Made by a program: the position numbers and the translations under genes. Of a stretch of 64,000 bases of DNA, positions 42,585 to 50,603 are shown piece after piece. Where the stretch lies: contig NZ_CP123639.1 of assembly GCF_029889745.1 (NCBI RefSeq), positions 1,338,501 to 1,402,500 on the forward strand, read 5' to 3'. The DNA is from Ligilactobacillus faecis. Lineage in GTDB: Bacteria > Bacillota > Bacilli > Lactobacillales > Lactobacillaceae. The stretch's first letter is position 1; each line of letters starts with the position of its first letter. The notes beneath the pieces are model-generated. The model saw nothing but the letters and a program-made list of their open reading frames with translations. It had not been told where the DNA came from and ran no database searches.

Positions 42585-43558
42585 TAAGTTCGTTTGAGTA
42601 AACGAGTGATCAATTTTTTGAGTAACTCTTTTTTAGGTGAAGGTGCAAGTAGCTCGACTTGCTGTAAAGCTTTTTGCGTGAATTTTTGGGCTAAAGTAGT
42701 TGCTTGTGCTATGCCACCTAGCTCAACAACAAGTTGTTTGACTTGTTCCATTTCTTGTAAAGTTAGCGTCTGTTTTTTTTCAAGATAAGGAGCAAAAGTT
42801 GCTTGATGTTTAGGTAAAAGGACTAAGAGTGGCAAAGAATAGACTCCAGTTGCAAGATCTTCCATGACTGGTTTATTGAGTCTTTTAGCATCAGAATAAT
42901 CTAAAATATCATCTAACATTTGGAAACTAAGCCCGATGTTTTGCCCGATCTGTTTAGCTAATTTGACTTCAGACGGATCGGCTTGACCAAAAAAAGCTCC
43001 TTCAGCACAAGCTAAACTAAAGATCGCGGCTGTTTTTCCATTGATGTTACGTAAATATGATAGGAAAGTTTGCTCAGTATCAAAGCGAGCGTTCATTTGC
43101 TGGATCTCACCATTTAAGATCTGACGCATAACGCGGGCGTTGATCTGTAAGTAAGGTGAATCGTAAAGCACTTCAGCGATCAAATCGAAGAAAACAGTAA
43201 ATAAGAGATCACCAGCATATACAGCGATATCTTTGCCAAAAGCACTCTGAATACTGACTTGACCGCGACGTTTAGGTGAATCATCGATCACATCGTCGTG
43301 AAGCAAAGTAGCAGTGTGCAAAACTTCGATCGAAGCAGCAAGCTTTAAAAGACGCTCATCGGCTGGACGAGCCTGAGCGCTCTTTGAAAAGAGAAGTAAT
43401 AAAGCGGGACGAAGATATTTACCGCCATTATTAGTCATTTCTAATAGTGCTGCTTCAAGTTTGGGGTCTTTAACGACGATCTTTTGACGGATCAGTTGGT
43501 TGACTTTGACAAGATCGTCTTTGACTAGTGGATATTGGTGCCAAAAATTTGCTTTCAT
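42581..43558 (-). CDS. Polyprenyl (heptaprenyl/hexaprenyl-type) diphosphate synthase
   Basis: 325-residue trans-isoprenyl diphosphate synthase that makes the side chain for menaquinone. First Asp-rich motif LLHDDVIDDSPKRRG near residue 86, second motif QMLDDILDYSDAKRLNKP near 218; GGKYLRPALLLLFS near 46 holds conserved Lys and Arg. Two residues before the first DD motif are small/aliphatic, consistent with a long-chain product, but I cannot set the chain length. Divergent from menA, which would use the product. Confidence 0.9.
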   Translation of the reverse strand: MKANFWHQYPLVKDDLVKVNQLIRQKIVVKDPKLEAALLEMTNNGGKYLRPALLLLFSKSAQARPADERLLKLAASIEVLHTATLLHDDVIDDSPKRRGQVSIQSAFGKDIAVYAGDLLFTVFFDLIAEVLYDSPYLQINARVMRQILNGEIQQMNARFDTEQTFLSYLRNINGKTAAIFSLACAEGAFFGQADPSEVKLAKQIGQNIGLSFQMLDDILDYSDAKRLNKPVMEDLATGVYSLPLLVLLPKHQATFAPYLEKKQTLTLQEMEQVKQLVVELGGIAQATTLAQKFTQKALQQVELLAPSPKKELLKKLITRLLKRTY

Positions 43559-43645
43559 TATTTAAAGTTCCCTTCGACATATTTATCTGGTTTTATTGTA
43601 CACTATACTGTGAAAGCTAAACCAGTACAAAGCGAGGTAATTTGA

Positions 43646-44548
43646 ATGTCACTCAAAGTTTTTTTAGAGTTAGTTGAGATCAAAGCCAAAACAGCTAGTA
43701 TCTTACCTTTCTTACTCGGTGTAGGTTTTAGTTATTATTATTATCATGCTTTTCAATGGCGTTTATCGCTTTGCTTATTTATTGCGATATTTTTATTCAA
43801 TATGGCTGTTGATGCGTGGGATAACTATAACGATTATCACCATGCTTTAGATACAAAAGTCTATCGCCAAAAGACCAATATCATTGGGCGAGAGCAGCTT
43901 TCGCCCAAGCTTGTGTTAGCATTGCTTAGCACAATGGCGGTGATCGCTGGAGGACTTGGGATCTATTTAGTTTTTCAAACAGGTTGGCCTTTATTATGGC
44001 TGGGAGTCTTTTGTTTTAGTGTGGGGATCTTGTATTCGGCTGGTCCGCGTCCACTTTCAAGTTTACCCTTAGGGGAAGTTTTTTCTGGCTTTACGATGGG
44101 ATTTATGATCACCTTGATCAGTGTTTATGTTAACACCTATCAGATCTTTTCGTGGGAGCTAAGTGAACTTAGCAAGCTCTTTTTGTTAGCTTTACCAAAT
44201 GTGTTATGGATCTCTAACTTAATGCTAGCCAATAACCTTTGTGATCTAGCCGAAGATGAGAAAAATAAGCGCTATACGCTAGTTCACTATTTAGGAAAAG
44301 AACGAGCATTAAGGCTCTATACGCTCAAAGATATTTTAGCACTTGTTTTTCTAGCATTAGCCCCTTTTTTAGGTCTAGCTCCGTACACTGTATTACTTGT
44401 TTTATTGGCTTTACCTTTTTTTTATCGTCAAAATCGACTTTTACAAGCTAAGCAAGTCAAAAGTGAGACTTTTATCACGGCTGTCAAGACTTTAGCTGTT
44501 GGGTCAAGTTTACAAGTCATTTGTTATTTTTTAGGTATCATCATTTGA
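43646..44548 (+). CDS. menA: 1,4-dihydroxy-2-naphthoate polyprenyltransferase
   Basis: 300-residue UbiA-superfamily membrane prenyltransferase. First Asp-rich motif AWDNYNDYHHALDTK near residue 56; second, LANNLCDLAEDEKNKRYTL, near 195. Eight to nine spans. It joins the polyprenyl chain to dihydroxynaphthoate to give demethylmenaquinone. No menFDHCEB genes are in the window, which fits lactic acid bacteria that take up dihydroxynaphthoate or make it elsewhere. CGAGGTAA precedes the ATG. 25 bp before ndh. Confidence 0.93.
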   Translation: MSLKVFLELVEIKAKTASILPFLLGVGFSYYYYHAFQWRLSLCLFIAIFLFNMAVDAWDNYNDYHHALDTKVYRQKTNIIGREQLSPKLVLALLSTMAVIAGGLGIYLVFQTGWPLLWLGVFCFSVGILYSAGPRPLSSLPLGEVFSGFTMGFMITLISVYVNTYQIFSWELSELSKLFLLALPNVLWISNLMLANNLCDLAEDEKNKRYTLVHYLGKERALRLYTLKDILALVFLALAPFLGLAPYTVLLVLLALPFFYRQNRLLQAKQVKSETFITAVKTLAVGSSLQVICYFLGIII

Positions 44549-44573
44549 TCAATATATTGAGAGGAGATCTATT

Positions 44574-45782
44574 ATGAAAAAAATCGTTGTTTTAGGAGCT
44601 GGTTATGCTGGACTCCAAACTGTTCATCGACTTCAAAAGTTAGTACGAGGTAAAGCGCAGATCACTTTAGTCGATAAAAATGATTACCATTATGAAGCAA
44701 CAGAGTTACACGAAGTAGCTTCTGGGACTCAACCTGCTCTAAAGATCACCTATCCGCTTGCAGATGTGTTAGATCCAGCTGTTACGACTTTTGTTCAAGC
44801 TGAAGTCGTTAAGGTCGATCAAGCTAAAAAGCAAGTTGAATTACGCGATCGAGCTGCATTAGCCTATGATTATTGTGTTTTAGCGTTAGGTTTTGTTTCA
44901 GAGACTTTTGGGATCAAAGGCGCTAAAGAAAATGCCCTTGAGATGACTAATATCAAACAGTCTCTTGCGATCTACGATCATATCATGGAAGCAATGCGAA
45001 AATATAAAAAGACAAAAGATAAGAAATATCTTCAGCTTATCGTTTGTGGAGCTGGTTTTACAGGTATCGAATTAGCAGGTGCCTTAGCCGAAGGTCGAGC
45101 AACTTATGCTAAAGAAGCAGGGGTCGCGCCTAAAGAAGTCAAGATCACAGTTATCGAAGCAGCGACGCGGTTACTGCCGATGTTTAGTGAAAAATTAGCA
45201 ACTTACGGGGTCAAACTCGTTGAAAGTTTAGATGTGACCTTACTTTGCGGTGCAAAGATCATGGAAGTTGCCCCTGAAAAAGTCATTTATGAAAAAGATG
45301 GTCAAAATGAAAGTTTAAATGCAGCCACGATCATTTGGACAACTGGGGTCTCAGGAAGTCCAGTCGTCAATGCTTCTAATCTAAAGGAACGCCGAGGACG
45401 CGTTGTTGTCACAAAACATTTGACTGATCCAGATGATGATGAACTTTATCTTCTAGGAGATGTTGCAGCTGTAATGGATGAAACAACTGAGCGACCTTAT
45501 CCAACGACAGCTCAGATCGCTACGCAAATGGCTAATTATGCCGCTAAAGACCTTGCGGAACGTATCAACACTGGACACCATTTAGCACGACCATTCACGT
45601 ATCATAGCAAAGGGACTGTTGCTTCAGTCGGAAATACGCACGGTTTTGGAGTCGTAGGTAAGACGGAGATCAAAGGGTATCCTGCTTCATTTGTTAAAAA
45701 GATGATCATGAATAAATCTTTATATGAGATCGGAGGAGTCAAAGAGCTCCTAGCTAAAGGGCGGTTTGATCTATATCATTAA
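44574..45782 (+). CDS. ndh: Type II NADH dehydrogenase (NDH-2)
   Basis: 402-residue single-subunit, non-proton-pumping NADH:quinone oxidoreductase. FAD motif VVLGAGYAGLQTVHRL at 4-19; NADH motif LIVCGAGFTGIELAGALAE near 161; LYLLGDVAAV near 298 for FAD; C-terminal amphipathic membrane-binding part. GAGAGGAG ribosome site. With menA and cydABCD it completes NADH to quinone to oxygen electron flow. Its terminator hairpin is duplicated by the next IS element. Confidence 0.95.
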   Translation: MKKIVVLGAGYAGLQTVHRLQKLVRGKAQITLVDKNDYHYEATELHEVASGTQPALKITYPLADVLDPAVTTFVQAEVVKVDQAKKQVELRDRAALAYDYCVLALGFVSETFGIKGAKENALEMTNIKQSLAIYDHIMEAMRKYKKTKDKKYLQLIVCGAGFTGIELAGALAEGRATYAKEAGVAPKEVKITVIEAATRLLPMFSEKLATYGVKLVESLDVTLLCGAKIMEVAPEKVIYEKDGQNESLNAATIIWTTGVSGSPVVNASNLKERRGRVVVTKHLTDPDDDELYLLGDVAAVMDETTERPYPTTAQIATQMANYAAKDLAERINTGHHLARPFTYHSKGTVASVGNTHGFGVVGKTEIKGYPASFVKKMIMNKSLYEIGGVKELLAKGRFDLYH

Positions 45783-45785
45783 AAA

Positions 45786-45814
45786 AAAGAACGTAGTGGT
45801 GAGCTACGTTCTTT
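45786..45814 (+). repeat. ndh terminator hairpin, left copy of 29-bp duplication
   Basis: AAAGAACGTAG / CTACGTTCTTT stem with loop TGGTGAG. The same 29 bp recur at 47332-47360 after the IS. The left copy has lost its T-run, because the element follows directly. Confidence 0.92.
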
Positions 45815-45830
45815 CAGAATGTAGACTAAG

Positions 45831-45862
45831 TCATCAGAGTATGTGCTCTGGTGACTTTTTTT
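45831..45862 (+). terminator. Hairpin terminator inside left end of IS1182-type copy 2
   Basis: GTCATCAGAG / CTCTGGTGAC stem (one T-G pair) followed by T7; then GTATAAT (45864-45869 TATAAT), probably the -10 of the transposase. Confidence 0.8.
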
Positions 45863-45898
45863 GTATAATTAAAGAAAACGGTTACGGAGGTGCTCATT

Positions 45899-46513
45899 AT
45901 GCTTCACAAAAGTGATCCCAATCTCAAACGCTGTGAATATGCTCGTACTTCTCTAGATGATTTGGTCCCAAAAGATCATTTACTCCGTAAAATTGATCAA
46001 ATTATTGATTTCTCTTTTATTTATGATCTTGTCGAAGATTCCTATTGTAAAAATAATGGTCGTCCTAGTCTTGACCCTGTACTACTCATAAAGATTCCTT
46101 TGATCCAAAATCTATTTGGTATTCGTTCTATGCGTCAAACGATCAAAGAAATTCAAGTTAATGTCGCTTATCGATGGTTTCTAGGACTAGGTTTAAATGA
46201 TCCTGTTCCTCATTTCTCTACCTACGGTAAAAATTATAAAAGAAGATTTGCTGAAAGCCATGTAATAGAAGCTATTTTTGCTCATATTTTGAAACTCTGT
46301 TTAGAAAATGATCTTATCGACACAACTGATATCTTTATTGATGGAACTCATTTGAAAGCTGCTGCTAACAGCCGTAAATATACTACTGAAGTTATTGAAA
46401 CTAAGTCAAAATTTATGAGTGAAGATCTCGAAAAAGAAATAAATGTAGATAGAGCTAAACATCAAAAGAAACCCTTAAAAGAAGAAAAACCTAAAAAAAA
46501 ACTAGACAAGTAA
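45899..46513 (+). CDS. IS1182-type transposase, N-terminal frame
   Basis: About 204 residues from ATG 45899 (CGGAGG upstream). Contains LVPKDHLLRKIDQIIDFSFI, NGRPSLDPVLLIKIPLIQNL, and the first catalytic Asp in DIFIDGTHLKAAANSRKY. The frame leaves the family alignment after EEKPKKK at an A9 run (46493-46501) and stops 4 codons later. A -1 shift there continues in the next frame, so the full transposase is made either by programmed or slippage frameshifting, or the gene is broken. Confidence 0.85.
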   Translation: MLHKSDPNLKRCEYARTSLDDLVPKDHLLRKIDQIIDFSFIYDLVEDSYCKNNGRPSLDPVLLIKIPLIQNLFGIRSMRQTIKEIQVNVAYRWFLGLGLNDPVPHFSTYGKNYKRRFAESHVIEAIFAHILKLCLENDLIDTTDIFIDGTHLKAAANSRKYTTEVIETKSKFMSEDLEKEINVDRAKHQKKPLKEEKPKKKLDK

Positions 46514-47286
46514 AAATATCTAAAACTGATCCTGATAGTGGATGGTTTCATAAGGGTGAACACAAACAGGTTTTTGCCTATAACGTTCAAGCTGCCTGTG
46601 ATAAAAATGGGTGGCTCTTAGCTTATGTGGTCGGTGCGGGAAATATCCATGATACGCAACTTTTTCCTGAAATATTTGAAAAAGTACGGAAGTACGACCC
46701 ACAATATATTATCGCTGATTCTGGCTATAAAACACCCACGATCGCACACTTTTTACTATCTCAAGGCATAATTCCCATTCTTCCTTATAAACGCCCAAGG
46801 GGCAAAGTTGGTACGCTTAGACCCAAAGATTTTGTTTATGATGAATATTATGATTGTTATTTATGTCCTGGCGATCAAATCTTAATGTACTCCACAACTA
46901 ATCGAAGTGGTTATCGTGAATATAAAAGTGATCCTACAATCTGTGAAAAATGTCCTTTACTGCACAAATGTACACAAAGTAAAAATCATCAAAGAGTTAT
47001 CGCTCGTCATGTTTGGCAAGATAGTATGGAAAAATGTGAGGATATCAGGCATCAAACTGGCTCAAAATTAAAGTATGAAGCGCGAAAGGAGACGATCGAA
47101 AGAAATTTTGGTTCGGCAAAAGAATATCACAACTTGAGATACGCCCGAGAAGTAGGAATTGATAAAATTCTAGCTAAAGTTGGGTTGATATTTGCGTGCC
47201 TAAATCTAAAAAAATTGGTAAAAATACTGGGGAAAAACCCTGTTATATTCGTATATTTCAAAGTATATAGTTATAAAAATACATAA
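46501..47286 (+). CDS. IS1182-type transposase, C-terminal frame (-1)
   Basis: About 261 codons in the -1 frame relative to the upstream part. Right after the A9 run the sequence reads TRQVKISKTDPDSGWFHKG, which continues the family protein. Further on are YIIADSGYKTPTIAHFL (second Asp), a Cys-rich stretch CYLCPGDQ...CEKCPLLHKC near the middle, and RKETIERNFGSAKEYHNLRY with the distal Glu. It has no ribosome site of its own at the junction, so expression depends on the shift. Confidence 0.85.
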   Translation, partial: TRQVKISKTDPDSGWFHKGEHKQVFAYNVQAACDKNGWLLAYVVGAGNIHDTQLFPEIFEKVRKYDPQYIIADSGYKTPTIAHFLLSQGIIPILPYKRPRGKVGTLRPKDFVYDEYYDCYLCPGDQILMYSTTNRSGYREYKSDPTICEKCPLLHKCTQSKNHQRVIARHVWQDSMEKCEDIRHQTGSKLKYEARKETIERNFGSAKEYHNLRYAREVGIDKILAKVGLIFACLNLKKLVKILGKNPVIFVYFKVYSYKNT

Positions 47287-47331
47287 AAAAATAAACTCTA
47301 TCCGATTTGAATAGAGTTTGTCTACGTTCTG

Positions 47332-47363
47332 AAAGAACGTAGTGGTGAGCTACGTTCTTTTTT
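47332..47363 (+). terminator. ndh terminator, right copy of 29-bp duplication
   Basis: Same hairpin as at 45786-45814 but with its T-run (47358-47363). It now lies after the IS and upstream of lutA. Confidence 0.9.
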
Positions 47364-47470
47364 GTTAGAGCAAAAGGCAAAATGTGGCAGTAATATAAGT
47401 AAAGTGGAGTATAATTAAATTATGGAGAGTAATGTTTAGAGTTTTTTAGTTAATTTTTAAGATTTCCTGC

Positions 47471-47509
47471 AAAGGAGGTGACGGTGCATTTTAGTGCACT
47501 ATTGTGATG
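47471..47509 (+). promoter_or_regulatory. lutA ribosome site and 7-codon leader peptide
   Basis: AAAGGAGGTG (47471-47480) is 26 nt from the lutA ATG, too far to serve it directly. It is ideally placed for GTG 47484, which opens GTG CAT TTT AGT GCA CTA TTG TGA (47484-47507). The stop TGA shares its A with the lutA ATG (TGATG). GTGCA / TGCAC (47484-47488 with 47494-47498 region) can also form a small hairpin in the spacer. Either coupling through the leader peptide or folding could set lutA translation. Confidence 0.6.
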
Positions 47510-48304
47510 AAAGTTTGCCTTTTTTCAACTTGTATCGTTGACCTGTTATTTCCTAATGTTGGACAAGCGATGGTCGAAGTTTTAGAACGCTTTGGCTGTG
47601 AGACGGTCTTGCCTACCGGGCAAGTCTGTTGTGGTCAACCAACTTATAATAGCGGTTACAGTAAAGAAACGCTTCAGACGTTTTATAACGAGATCGATGC
47701 ACTTTTGAGCGTTGATGCTGATTATATTGTTGGGCCTTCTGGTTCTTGTGTTGCCATGTTAAAAGAGTACAAGAAGATCTTACAAGATGATCCAAAATAT
47801 GCTGACAAAGCAGCTCGTTTAGCTGATAAGACGTATGAATTTACACAATTTATCTACCGCGTTTTGGGTATTTTAGATTGTGGTGCACAACTTAAAGCGA
47901 CAGCAACATTTCACCGTTCGTGTCATATGACAAGGCTATTAGGTGAACGGACGGCTCCTTTTGTTTTATTAGACCATGTTAAAGATCTTGAGATGATCCC
48001 TTTACATAATGTTCAATTATGCTGTGGTTTTGGCGGGACTTTTTCAGCTAAAGAACCTGAGATCTCAGAAGCAATGGTCGATGATAAAGTTGATAATATC
48101 ATCGAAACTAAAGCGCAGATCTTGATCGGAGCGGATCAAGCATGTTTGATGAACATCGGTGGGCGAATGAATCGTCGTGGGGAAAAGATCAAGATCATGC
48201 ATATTGCTGAAGTCTTGAACCAGAATGTCGATCTAAAGCGGATCAAATATATCAAAGATACTGATCATCAGATCGTACCAGCCAGCGGAAGCGGGGTGTT
48301 TTAG
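47507..48304 (+). CDS. lutA: Lactate utilization protein A (Fe-S oxidoreductase)
   Basis: 265-residue protein with two CCG domains: QVCCGQPTYNSGYS near residue 40 and QLCCGFGGTFSAKEPEIS near 170, each preceded by further Cys. Subunit of the LutABC complex that oxidises L-lactate to pyruvate with a quinone or other acceptor. ATG 47507 overlaps the stop of a putative leader peptide; the GTG at 47504 has no better support. A TATAAT box lies at about 47414. First gene of lutABC. Confidence 0.95.
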   Translation: MKVCLFSTCIVDLLFPNVGQAMVEVLERFGCETVLPTGQVCCGQPTYNSGYSKETLQTFYNEIDALLSVDADYIVGPSGSCVAMLKEYKKILQDDPKYADKAARLADKTYEFTQFIYRVLGILDCGAQLKATATFHRSCHMTRLLGERTAPFVLLDHVKDLEMIPLHNVQLCCGFGGTFSAKEPEISEAMVDDKVDNIIETKAQILIGADQACLMNIGGRMNRRGEKIKIMHIAEVLNQNVDLKRIKYIKDTDHQIVPASGSGVF

Positions 48305-49810
48305 ATGGGCTTAAAGACAAGTCAACTGCCGTTTGAAACAAGGGTAAAACAAGCCAAGCAAGATAAATTTATGCAGGCTGCTGTTGCCAAAGCTCAAGAT
48401 GCCCAGTTCGATAAGCGAACGGCTGCAAGAGAAGAACTGGGACACTGGAATGAATGGCGCGCGCTAGGTGAACAGATCCGAAAACATGTGATCAGACATT
48501 TACCTGATTATTTAGAAGAGTTTAGTTTAAATGTTGAAAAAAATGGGGGGCATGTCTATTTTGCCCAAGATGCAGATGAAGCAACAGCCTATATCAAACA
48601 GATCGTTACCAAAAAACAGGCTAAAAAGATCGTAAAATCAAAATCGATGGTCACGACTGAGATCGATCTAGATCAAGAACTTTTGCAACTTCCAGGGGTC
48701 TCTTTGATGGAAACAGATCTAGCCGAATTTATTTTGCAAGAAGATAACTGGGATGAACCAACACATATCGTTTTTCCAACTTTGCATAAAAATCGAGATC
48801 AGATCCAGAAAGTTTTTCAAAAGTTAGGTTATACAGGTTCAAATGATCCCGAAGAGATGGCACGATTTGTTCGTGGGTATTTACGCAAATACTTTATGCA
48901 AGCTGATCTAGGGATCACAGGATGTAACTTTGCTATAGCCGAAAATGGGATGATAAATTTAGTCACTAATGAAGGTAATGCAGATCTGACGATGGCTCTA
49001 CCGCAAACGCAGATCGTTGTGATGGGGATGGAACGCATCGTACCAAGTTTAAAAGAAGCTGAAGTTTTAGATAATTTACTGTGTCGCAGTGCAGTCGGAC
49101 AAAAGTTGACTAGTTACTGTACTTTCAGTACAAAGAAGCTGGCTTCTGAAGTAGATGGACCAGAAGATCTGTACGTTGTGATCTTAGATAATGGGCGTTC
49201 AGATGCATTGAACACTGCTTTTGAGCCGATCTTACAATGCATCCGTTGTGGGGCCTGTTTAAATGTTTGTCCAGTCTACCGACACTTAGGCGGGAAAGGT
49301 TATGGGTCGATCTATCCTGGTCCAATGGGAGAAGTTTTATCTCCGATCCTTGGAGGCTATGAAGAATTTGGGGAATTACCATATGCATGCAGTTTGTGTG
49401 GAGCATGTACCGAAACTTGTCCAGTCAAGATCCCGCTACATGAGCTTATTTTAGAACACCGCAAAGTTGAAATGGATCGCCTACATTTGGACCACAGTTT
49501 CACAAATACGCTCTTAAAAACAGTAGGCCTAGGAACACGTTCTTCGATTTTGTTCAAGGGTGCTCTTTTAGGCGAACATACAGCTTTAAAGCCTTTTTCA
49601 GATCAAAAAGAAAACAGTGTTGAAAACCTTTATCCAGAAGGAAAAGTTGCTTCGGTCCCTAGAGTTTTTCCAAAATTACTACATGGTTGGGTCGACGTCC
49701 GTGATCTCGCAGAGCCACCAAAAGCCCAGGAAAACTTTAGACATTGGTATGCACAACATAAAAGAAAACAAAAGCGAGGTGGAAAAGATGGTGCGCGTGC
49801 TCAAAGATAA
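48305..49810 (+). CDS. lutB: Lactate utilization protein B (iron-sulfur protein)
   Basis: 501-residue LutB/LldF protein. An N-terminal LUD domain (GITGCNFAIAENGMINLVTNEG near 205 is its core) is followed by two 4Fe-4S ferredoxin motifs, CIRCGACLNVCPVYRH near 312 and CSLCGACTETCPVKIP near 362. The C-terminus is DUF3390-like. Begins right after the lutA stop (TTTTAGATG) and overlaps lutC by 23 bp. Confidence 0.96.
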   Translation: MGLKTSQLPFETRVKQAKQDKFMQAAVAKAQDAQFDKRTAAREELGHWNEWRALGEQIRKHVIRHLPDYLEEFSLNVEKNGGHVYFAQDADEATAYIKQIVTKKQAKKIVKSKSMVTTEIDLDQELLQLPGVSLMETDLAEFILQEDNWDEPTHIVFPTLHKNRDQIQKVFQKLGYTGSNDPEEMARFVRGYLRKYFMQADLGITGCNFAIAENGMINLVTNEGNADLTMALPQTQIVVMGMERIVPSLKEAEVLDNLLCRSAVGQKLTSYCTFSTKKLASEVDGPEDLYVVILDNGRSDALNTAFEPILQCIRCGACLNVCPVYRHLGGKGYGSIYPGPMGEVLSPILGGYEEFGELPYACSLCGACTETCPVKIPLHELILEHRKVEMDRLHLDHSFTNTLLKTVGLGTRSSILFKGALLGEHTALKPFSDQKENSVENLYPEGKVASVPRVFPKLLHGWVDVRDLAEPPKAQENFRHWYAQHKRKQKRGGKDGARAQR

Positions 49811-50519
49811 TGATGCTCAAAATCGAGAAAAATTTTTAGAGCGGTTAGCTAAGAAGGCAGATCGGCCCCGTCACACTTTAACAGCTGATCCGTTTTTACC
49901 ACTAAATGATCTGCCCGAGACGACTTTAGCGGATAAAACACCAGAAGAATTGCTTGAATTAGCGCAAGTAAATAGTGAAAAGATCCATGTTGAGTTTAAA
50001 AGGGCAACAACTGTGACGCTTGGTGGATTGTTGGATGAATATTTAATACAAAAGAAAGCAAAGTCATTGTTACTGCCGTCTTTTAAAGCTAACAAGTGGG
50101 CCGAATACGGCTTGAGTACTTGGAAAGAACATTTAGCTCTTGAAAAAGTGTATACTTGGAAAGAAGCGCTAGGGCGAGAAAACCTTGAAAATGCTAATAA
50201 AAGTGATGTGGCCCTTGGCTTTGCTGATTATCTTTTAGCTGAGTCAGGAACGATCACGGCTGCAAGCACAAAAGAACAAGGCCGTAGTTTTCATTTCTTA
50301 CCAACGCATTATGTTGCGCTAGTCAAAAAGAGTACGATCTTGCCTAGAATGCGGCATGCGATCGATCGTTATGAACAGGCCTTGCAGCAAGGAACGTTAA
50401 AAACTTCTAACATCAATTTTATTACAGGTCCATCAAACTCAGGTGATATCGAGATGGTTTTGATCGTGGGAGTCCATGGCCCGTTAGATATGACGTATGT
50501 TGTTTTGGAAGATCTTTAG
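49788..50519 (+). CDS. lutC: Lactate utilization protein C
   Basis: 243-residue LUD-domain protein of the LutC type. Start ATG 49788 (MVRVLKDNDAQNREKFL) with GAGGTGG upstream; the longer open frame inside lutB is ignored. Conserved end INFITGPSNSGDIEMVLIVG near 215, then HGPLDMTYVVLED. Third subunit of the lactate oxidation complex. No regulator (LutR/LldR) is next to the operon. Confidence 0.94.
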   Translation: MVRVLKDNDAQNREKFLERLAKKADRPRHTLTADPFLPLNDLPETTLADKTPEELLELAQVNSEKIHVEFKRATTVTLGGLLDEYLIQKKAKSLLLPSFKANKWAEYGLSTWKEHLALEKVYTWKEALGRENLENANKSDVALGFADYLLAESGTITAASTKEQGRSFHFLPTHYVALVKKSTILPRMRHAIDRYEQALQQGTLKTSNINFITGPSNSGDIEMVLIVGVHGPLDMTYVVLEDL

Positions 50520-50603
50520 CCTGACTTGATTATCTAGTTTTTAGCAAGTATGATAAATTAGTAGTGAATGGAACAGCCCTGAAAACTAAGAGGGGGAAAG
50601 ATC

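Larger units (their letters stand above)
45815..47331 (+). mobile_element. IS1182-type insertion sequence, copy 2 (different element)
   Basis: 1,517-bp element whose ends read CAGAATGTAGACTAAG and, inverted, CAGAACGTAGACAAAC. It is flanked by a 29-bp direct repeat consisting of the whole ndh terminator hairpin. Contains a transposase split into two frames at an A9 run, and a terminator hairpin plus TATAAT box inside the left end. Not closely related to the element at 10042. Confidence 0.88.

Noticed and set aside
47484-47498. GTGCA/TGCAC hairpin as an intrinsic terminator before lutA
   Set aside because: Five-bp stem and no T-run.
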